Shown here one piece after another: positions 43,295-50,000 of a DNA stretch of 50,000 nucleotides. The first letter of the stretch is position 1; the number at the start of each line of letters is the position of its first letter. This stretch comes from Owenia fusiformis (lineage: Eukaryota > Annelida > Polychaeta > Sabellida > Oweniidae): positions 1 to 50,000 of the forward strand of contig CAIIXF020000812.1 of NCBI GenBank assembly GCA_903813345.2, given 5' to 3'. The notes below the pieces were generated by a model, which had not been told where the DNA came from, did no database searches, and saw nothing but the letters and a program-made list of their open reading frames with translations. The position numbers were made by a program, and so were the translations under genes.

Positions 43295-45184
43295 ATGACC
43301 AGAAAAAGAAATAACAAACTACATAGGTCCTATATCAAACATAGGAACACAAGCATAATACATAAAAAACAAGCAGCCAAAACCAAACTGGTGGTAAACA
43401 TATCAGACCAACAACTATCTAAACCAGAACTTTCAGTCCTCTCTAAAGGACTAAAGTTCATACCCACACCCGACCCCAAAAATATACAACATTACCTGAC
43501 CACTGACATCTCAGATTTTACTAGAAAATTGAGATTAAAATTGATGTTTCATAACAGCAAACGCTCAAAACACCCATTCCAAAACAAAAGCACTTTCATA
43601 CCTCCCGTCTCTACTTCACCCAAACTAGAGAAATATATCAACAATATAGAGAAGGATATTAAACGAATCAATATACCTATCCACCAAAACAACCTATCCA
43701 AACCAGAACAAACAGCTTTAAAACAATTAAAAAACAACCAAAAAATCATCATCAAAAGAGCTGATAAAGGTGGAGCTGTCACCGTTCAGAACAAATCAGA
43801 CTACCAAACAGAAGCAATTAGACAACTCTCCGACTCTAACACTTACAACAAAGTCGAATCACCACACATACAAGAAATATGCCAAGCAATTAAAAAAATT
43901 GCTTTAGAAATGTATAGAGAACACGACATTGATGAAACAACGTTGAATTTCCTCACACCCACAGGGAAAGAACGCGCACCTAGATTCTATCATTTACCAA
44001 AAATACACAAAAACAAGTCGCCCCCACCAGGAAGACCAATCCTATCTGGTAACAACGGGCCAACAGAAAAAATAGCAATGTACTTGGACTATTTCCTCCA
44101 ACCACTCACCAAAATGATACCTTCATTTGTCAGAGATAGCACTGATCTCATCAACAAATTGCAATCACTACCCGCCCTCAAACCAGACTGCATTCTAGTA
44201 ACAATGGACGTGAGCAGCCTTTACACCAACATCAACCATAGTGACGCTATTGCAGCAACGCTAAAACACATCAACTTGAACAAAACCAATCTCCAACTAG
44301 ACATCAACATACCCTCTAACAGAAGAATTACACAATTACTCAACATTATTCTCAAACAGAACATATTCGAATTCAACAATGAATACTACCACCAGAAATT
44401 CGGATGCGCCATGGGCTCTAAAATCAGTCCCTCGCTGGCCATTCTAGCTATGGCTGAAATTGAGAACAAAATCTTAGAAACAGCACCCAACAACAAAAAA
44501 CCCACGATTTACCTCAGATATATCGACGACATATTCATAATCTGGGAACACAACACCCAGGAACTCAACACATTCATTCAACATTGCAACCAAACACATG
44601 ACACAATTAAATTTGAAGTAGAAACATCTACAACGGAAATACCATTCCTTGACGCTCTGATATACAAACCTAAGGAGTTCAACACCACCAAAACACTACA
44701 CACCAAACTATACTCCAAACCAACCGATGCTCACATATTCATACCTGCAAACTCATTTCACCCTAAACATTGCCTAGACAACCTAGCCAAAGGGGAATGC
44801 ATTAGATACAAAAAACTCTGCACTACAACACTAGACTACGATTCAAACTCGGAAAACCTCAAAAAATACCTAAAAACACGTGGACATAACCCGAGGAACT
44901 TCAACAAACACATAGCTAACACCAGAAAACTAAATAGAACGCTACTACTGAACCAACCAGCCCGTACCCGCCGCACTAAAACATATGAAAACAACACACT
45001 ACCATTCATTACCACACACTCGGGTATCAACCACCAGATCAAAACTATTCTGCAAAAACACTGGCACATTATAAAAAGCGACCCTACACTAACCCAGATA
45101 TACCCCAATAGCCCTACTATTGCTCTGAGAAGAAACCAAAATCTCAGCGATGCTCTAGTCAGAGCCAAATTCTCTAACACATAG
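43295..45184 (+). CDS. Penelope-like reverse transcriptase (P6)
   Basis: Protein identical to P1; intact catalytic residues. Confidence 0.93.
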   Translation: MTRKRNNKLHRSYIKHRNTSIIHKKQAAKTKLVVNISDQQLSKPELSVLSKGLKFIPTPDPKNIQHYLTTDISDFTRKLRLKLMFHNSKRSKHPFQNKSTFIPPVSTSPKLEKYINNIEKDIKRINIPIHQNNLSKPEQTALKQLKNNQKIIIKRADKGGAVTVQNKSDYQTEAIRQLSDSNTYNKVESPHIQEICQAIKKIALEMYREHDIDETTLNFLTPTGKERAPRFYHLPKIHKNKSPPPGRPILSGNNGPTEKIAMYLDYFLQPLTKMIPSFVRDSTDLINKLQSLPALKPDCILVTMDVSSLYTNINHSDAIAATLKHINLNKTNLQLDINIPSNRRITQLLNIILKQNIFEFNNEYYHQKFGCAMGSKISPSLAILAMAEIENKILETAPNNKKPTIYLRYIDDIFIIWEHNTQELNTFIQHCNQTHDTIKFEVETSTTEIPFLDALIYKPKEFNTTKTLHTKLYSKPTDAHIFIPANSFHPKHCLDNLAKGECIRYKKLCTTTLDYDSNSENLKKYLKTRGHNPRNFNKHIANTRKLNRTLLLNQPARTRRTKTYENNTLPFITTHSGINHQIKTILQKHWHIIKSDPTLTQIYPNSPTIALRRNQNLSDALVRAKFSNT

Positions 45185-45772
45185 AACAACCCTATTATAT
45201 ATAATTTACAACTACCCGACCTCTAATAACCAAACCACCACACCCAGAAAACCCAAAACACACGAACAACTAACAAATTCAATATTTACATACCAAAAAA
45301 ACATGATATACAACACAACAAGCACACCAATTAAAGACCGCAACTCTCCCAAACCAACTAAATTCCCGGGGAAATCACTGTGTTTCTTGACCCGTAGAAA
45401 TACAACCATAACTCAACCAATATTGCACCAAACTTCAAAAACTAAACACCATAAGGTAGCTACAACCCTATTCTAAACAACCACTACAAATAAAAGGCAA
45501 TACACAGCTACTAAATAACAACAATAACACGAAAACCACGAAAAACTTTGAAAAAATCGGCACCATATTACGATTCATCAACCACAAAACCACAATCGAA
45601 CATTCTAAACACAAAACTTTAACACGACCTTATAGAACAAACTTAGACAAACAAAAACACACCAACCACACTAAAATCAAGGCACTACATCCAGAGCTAT
45701 ACCCGCTTAAAGTCACACAACAAACACACTTACATTTAATCTTATCGACTTTTCACTAAGAAGAGCAATAAA

Positions 45773-45816
45773 CCGGAAGTTTGTTCTCTGACGTCCGCAC
45801 CTTCCATATAAATATA
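45773..45816 (+). promoter_or_regulatory. ORF1 promoter (P6)
   Basis: Same ETS, CRE and TATA elements, unchanged. Confidence 0.65.
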
Positions 45817-45889
45817 ACACACGAGGACGATAGATCATATTACAGTACAACACTGACAACATAACAACAACAACAACCTAAACCTCAAC

Positions 45890-46645
45890 ATGAGCATTGC
45901 CAAAGACCTATCAATAGGCCAGATGATTGCCAACGCCAATGATACCCAGGCGTCTATCTGCAGCGGGAGATTCAACTCTCATAACTCTATGGAGATGAAT
46001 GACAACAGGGACACCATTCCCGACTCAGAAGTACCAGCTAACAGCGCTGCCTTCAACAAGCAAGCCTTTAAACAAGCTACAACCAGCAGCCCTAAAGACA
46101 AACACCATATCAAGTCGGCCTCTACCTTCACAAAAAACAACCCTTTATACACAATACCACGCAAACCCAAACCCACTCTCAACATCATAGACGCGATGGG
46201 TCTAGGCCTACCTACAAACATCGGGAACAACCCCAACGCCACACGCCAAGCAGACCCAGCTCTACTCACCCGTTTGAGAACATCAATACACTGGGAAGCC
46301 AGACACGATGGCGTCCTTAAAAGCCTTAACAACTGCCCGGGAGGCATCCCAAGAGGCCTCATACCAAATATCAAATGCGGCGCCCCTGAGAAGGAAACCT
46401 CTGATATTGAAAAGGCGTTTGATGTTATTTTACACCATTGCAGCGACCAGCTGACAGAAGCCACCACACTCCACAGCCAAAACAGACTAGACTTTCACAG
46501 ACAACAAACCAGTGATACCATCCAAACGCTAGCCAAAACCATCGGCCTTGTAGAAGCAGACAAACTGGCAGAGCAGTACAGGCGTGAGGCCTTCAAACCA
46601 AAAAGACGGGAACCAAACACAAAACCCCGTGGGAAAAGACAGTAG
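45890..46645 (+). CDS. ORF1 (P6)
   Basis: Protein identical to P1. Confidence 0.85.
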   Translation: MSIAKDLSIGQMIANANDTQASICSGRFNSHNSMEMNDNRDTIPDSEVPANSAAFNKQAFKQATTSSPKDKHHIKSASTFTKNNPLYTIPRKPKPTLNIIDAMGLGLPTNIGNNPNATRQADPALLTRLRTSIHWEARHDGVLKSLNNCPGGIPRGLIPNIKCGAPEKETSDIEKAFDVILHHCSDQLTEATTLHSQNRLDFHRQQTSDTIQTLAKTIGLVEADKLAEQYRREAFKPKRREPNTKPRGKRQ

Positions 46646-46674
46646 AACAAAACTACTTTAAAAAATACAACCCC

Positions 46675-46711
46675 GGCCCTTCTCAGGGCCACCATTCTCT
46701 ACCAAAAGAGC
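46675..46711 (+). terminator. Histone-type 3' end signal (P6)
   Basis: Identical to P1. Confidence 0.85.
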
Positions 46712-46998
46712 AATTAAACATTTATGAATTAAAAAGTATGAATGTGTATAGCATATGAAATGTATGAACGTGTATGGAAACCGCCAAACATGTTAACCCG
46801 AAACTATATTAACCCCCCTAAAACTAATAAAGCAAACCCTTGTATTACTAACTTTAAAACTAAACAACACTTCTACTACTAGTGCCAACCAAAACACACC
46901 AAACGTTTACAATTTAAACCTGCAAACCACTGCCCGTACTTCGGAACACACACCCGTGTATACACTAACATTCCCCCTTCCCCCTCCCCATTCCCCAA

Positions 46999-47112
46999 GC
47001 CGCTGATGAAGAACACATCATGGACTACCACCCATGAGTTCGAAACATCTTGTGCTCTTATCATGACACACATATAAGAGAGATGGTCCACCACAGGACC
47101 GGGATGTCCGGC
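46999..47112 (+). ncRNA. Hammerhead ribozyme (P6)
   Basis: Sequence as in P1; cleavage predicted after 47108. Confidence 0.85.
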
Positions 47113-47802
47113 CGCCCTCACAAAAATAACAAAAAACAAAACAATATTTCTTGGGTAAGATACGAACAATATCTTACGCCATTTTTACTGACATATACTA
47201 TTCTTGTCACATATTAGACATGCGATAGTTTAGGGAAACTTAGGCGACTAGATTATGTCTCCCAGGTCCCCACACAGAGACCTCTCACCGCTTGTTCACA
47301 GACTGCATGAACAATGCGTGCACATAACTGGTGATGTCTCAAGACATTTTCTAAGTCATCTCCCCAAGAATCAGTGCTTTTACGGCTGTCTCCATTAGCC
47401 ATAAGGATAAAACCAAACTAAGTGAATAACTAGCGTACCTAGTCTCCGGACATGGGTCCTATCGAGAATTGTCAGATGGACACTCACCAAGTATATGTCA
47501 ACAACAAAACAACCATTTTTTGTGAAGAACTGGCTGAACCATCTCACCTTACCAGGTGTTTCGAACATTTTTCTTCAATCAGCGCACCGTTCCCCCCCCC
47601 CCCCCTTCCCCCTCCCCACAAGCCACCACATACACGGCTACCAACAAAGTACCACCAACACAATACACATATCCACACCAAGCTAGGATAACATACTAAA
47701 CAACCAAACAACCAAACTTTAACCCAATCACCACACTTTCACGAAGCGACCAACCTCGCAATACGCGCTAAGCGATACCTCATAACAAACACACTACCTA
47801 CA

Positions 47803-49267
47803 CAATCAAGTTAATATCTCCAAAACTACAAATGCTACCACCACAATATACATATCAATATCAAGCCAGAATACAATACTAAACAACCAAACAACCAAAC
47901 AACAATTCACTCACCACACTTTTGCTACCAATGCAGCCAAACATATACGAAATCCACGAATGCCAATACCGCATCTTACAAATTACAAACGGAAAACACC
48001 ACCCCCACCCAAAAGCCACAACTCAGCCTAAAAATATGGTAAAAATACAAGACACCCCTCACCAGAAAGCTAACACAATTCCCTATCTAACAAAATCAAC
48101 ATTAAATAACATAATAACCAAAAGAATACTCCGAAAAACCAATACGCATAGACCCGTACATAAAATTAAAACTATAAAACAAAATATTACTCAAATAAGA
48201 CGACAAAACATTAACCTTACAAACAAGTTAAAATTTCACACCATACCATGTGTACGATCACGAAATACACACAGTTGAACACCCAAAACAACACCCAAAA
48301 CAACAAACAAGATAATAAAACCATCTACATACAAACCAAAGACTCTTATATCACCTCACTAACCATTACGTGTATTAGAAATTATCAATCCCAAAATGCG
48401 CACAAACAGATATCTCAGAGCGGAAAAACCGCCCTCACAATCAAGTTAAAATCTCTTAAACTATAATTGCCACCACCAAAATAAACACATCCTCAACATA
48501 CCAAGATATCATACTAAACAACCAAAAAACCAAATAACAGCTTATTCATCATACCTTTCCTACCCACACAGCAACACACATACGAAATCGGTGAACAAAA
48601 ATACCGCATCTTAAAAATCAGGAACGGAAAACACCACACCCACCAAAAAAGCCATATCTCAGCCAAAAAACACGGTATTGACACAATACACCACACACTG
48701 GAAAGCTGCCATAACATACTAACCAACCAAACCAAAATGGAATAAACAACTAACCATACCAATCCTCCATAAATCAACACGCATATACCCTCACGGGAAA
48801 TCAAAACTAAAAAACATAATATTGCGAACGAAAATACCCCCCCACAATCAAGTTAATATCTCTACAACTATCAATGCTACCATCATTATACACATATCTA
48901 CATCAAACCAGGATACCATACTAAACAACCAAACAACCAAACAACAACTAACTAACCATACTTTTGCTACCAACACAACCATACATATACGAAATACGCG
49001 AACGCCAATACCGCATCCCATGAATTATGAACGGAAAACACCGCTCTCAACATAATAACCAAATATCAACTAAAAACATGGTTACAAAACAAGACACCCT
49101 CTACCAGAAAGCTACCACAGCATACTAGAGAACCAAACCATACCCATACCAATTATTAACCACATATTTACCCACAAACCATCAAGCATATACCGTTTTT
49201 TGGAATACTAAAACCAAAAAAGCCATACCCAAAATCATAACAAAAACAATTCCAATTTAATCCAAAT
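47803..49267 (+). repeat. Leader subrepeat array (P6)
   Basis: Same order and lengths as P1. Confidence 0.8.
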
Positions 49268-50000
49268 GGCAACAAGACGAATCTCATAAACTAGATACCA
49301 AAACACTTTAATATATCAACTCGATATAGAAAACAAATCAAAGGCCTCTCAAACATCACCTAAAACATTAAACATAGCACCACGCAAACTAAAAATAGTT
49401 CACCTATTCACACTTCACAAACCAACTTTCATAACAATAGAGATACCATCTCTATAATTACATCGCTAACACTGCATATCATTAACTGATTCCAAATCAC
49501 TGATCCCTCTCATCCCACTCAATACTCAACATCTCAGAGAACAATACGCATACCTGCAACAACTACAATCATTCATATTATAGCAACACTTGCTAAATAT
49601 GACCAGAAAAAGAAATAACAAACTACATAGGTCCTATATCAAACATAGGAACACAAGCATAATACATAAAAAACAAGCAGCCAAAACCAAACTGGTGGTA
49701 AACATATCAGACCAACAACTATCTAAACCAGAACTTTCAGTCCTCTCTAAAGGACTAAAGTTCATACCCACACCCGACCCCAAAAATATACAACATTACC
49801 TGACCACTGACATCTCAGATTTTACTAGAAAATTGAGATTAAAATTGATGTTTCATAACAGCAAACGCTCAAAACACCCATTCCAAAACAAAAGCACTTT
49901 CATACCTCCCGTCTCTACTTCACCCAAACTAGAGAAATATATCAACAATATAGAGAAGGATATTAAACGAATCAATATACCTATCCACCAAAACAACCTA
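49268..50000 (+). mobile_element. PLE unit P7, partial (window edge)
   Basis: Proximal leader and the first 134 codons of RT before the window ends. Confidence 0.92.
49599..50000 (+). CDS. Penelope-like reverse transcriptase, 5' part only (P7)
   Basis: The first 134 codons of the same gene, cut by the window edge just after the H130 position. This is not a biological truncation that can be judged from here. Confidence 0.9.
   Translation, partial: MTRKRNNKLHRSYIKHRNTSIIHKKQAAKTKLVVNISDQQLSKPELSVLSKGLKFIPTPDPKNIQHYLTTDISDFTRKLRLKLMFHNSKRSKHPFQNKSTFIPPVSTSPKLEKYINNIEKDIKRINIPIHQNNL

Larger units (their letters stand above)
42964..49267 (+). mobile_element. PLE unit P6
   Basis: Full unit, 6304 bp; long C tract is C14 as in P1. 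Confidence 0.92.
11450..50000 (+). repeat. Right arm of tandem array, units on plus strand
   Basis: Six complete head-to-tail units and the start of a seventh. Unit boundaries, set at the junction phase, fall at 11450, 17754, 24057, 30358, 36661, 42964 and 49268. Length changes come from a C13/C14 tract and a 2-bp loss in the TATATATA stretch after the RT gene of the third unit (near 26287). The array continues beyond the window. Confidence 0.97.

Noticed and set aside
1-50000. Bacterial, plasmid or CRISPR interpretation of the repeats
   Set aside because: Repeat units are 6.3 kb with identical content rather than short repeats with unique spacers; there are no Shine-Dalgarno sites or operons, and promoter and RNA signals are of animal type.
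1-50000. LTR retrotransposon or retrovirus-like provirus
   Set aside because: No gag, protease, integrase or RNase H motifs, no primer-binding site, and the RT has PLE-specific DKG and C-terminal signatures.

Overview
The window is one nested mobile-element array with no single-copy host sequence in it. A unit of about 6.30 kb is repeated head to tail. Positions 1-11449 carry it on the minus strand (one full unit plus parts) and positions 11450-50000 on the plus strand (six full units plus the start of a seventh). The arms meet head to head at 11449/11450, and the array runs off both ends of the window. Unit periods on the plus arm are 6304, 6303, 6301, 6303, 6303 and 6304 bp. The copies differ by homopolymer slippage and very few substitutions.

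Each unit, read in its sense direction, contains: (1) a leader with three full and one half subrepeat of about 410-420 bp; (2) an intact reverse transcriptase gene (629 codons from its first ATG) of the Penelope-like element (PLE) class, with DKG, motif A, motif B and YIDD signatures but no GIY-YIG endonuclease fused at either end; (3) a TATA/CRE/ETS-type promoter; (4) ORF1, 251 codons, function not recognised, basic C-terminus; (5) directly after ORF1, a replication-dependent histone-type 3' end signal: a 6-bp stem with a 4-nt loop followed by ACCA, then a purine element AAAAGAGC 13 nt downstream that is complementary to the 5' end of vertebrate U7 snRNA; (6) a hammerhead ribozyme with the full conserved core and a GUC cleavage site; (7) a hairpin-rich segment leading into the next unit.

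The host is probably an animal. Histone stem-loop plus U7-type downstream element, the ETS/CRE/TATA promoter and a PLE all fit a metazoan, and the purine element fits vertebrate-type U7 best. The standard nuclear code reads both genes open. The sense strand is rich in A and C and poor in G, so composition flips at the arm junction; ORF1 is less biased than its surroundings.

Working model (inference): read-through transcripts are cut once per unit by the hammerhead, giving unit-length RNA that may circularise and be copied by the reverse transcriptase into head-to-tail DNA. ORF1 looks like a separate small gene expressed as a non-polyadenylated, S-phase histone-like mRNA. The pairing of a PLE and hammerhead unit with a histone-type 3' end is the most unusual feature here. 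The two arms carry different fixed variants, which suggests two separately homogenised arrays joined by an inversion rather than a simple fold-back artefact.
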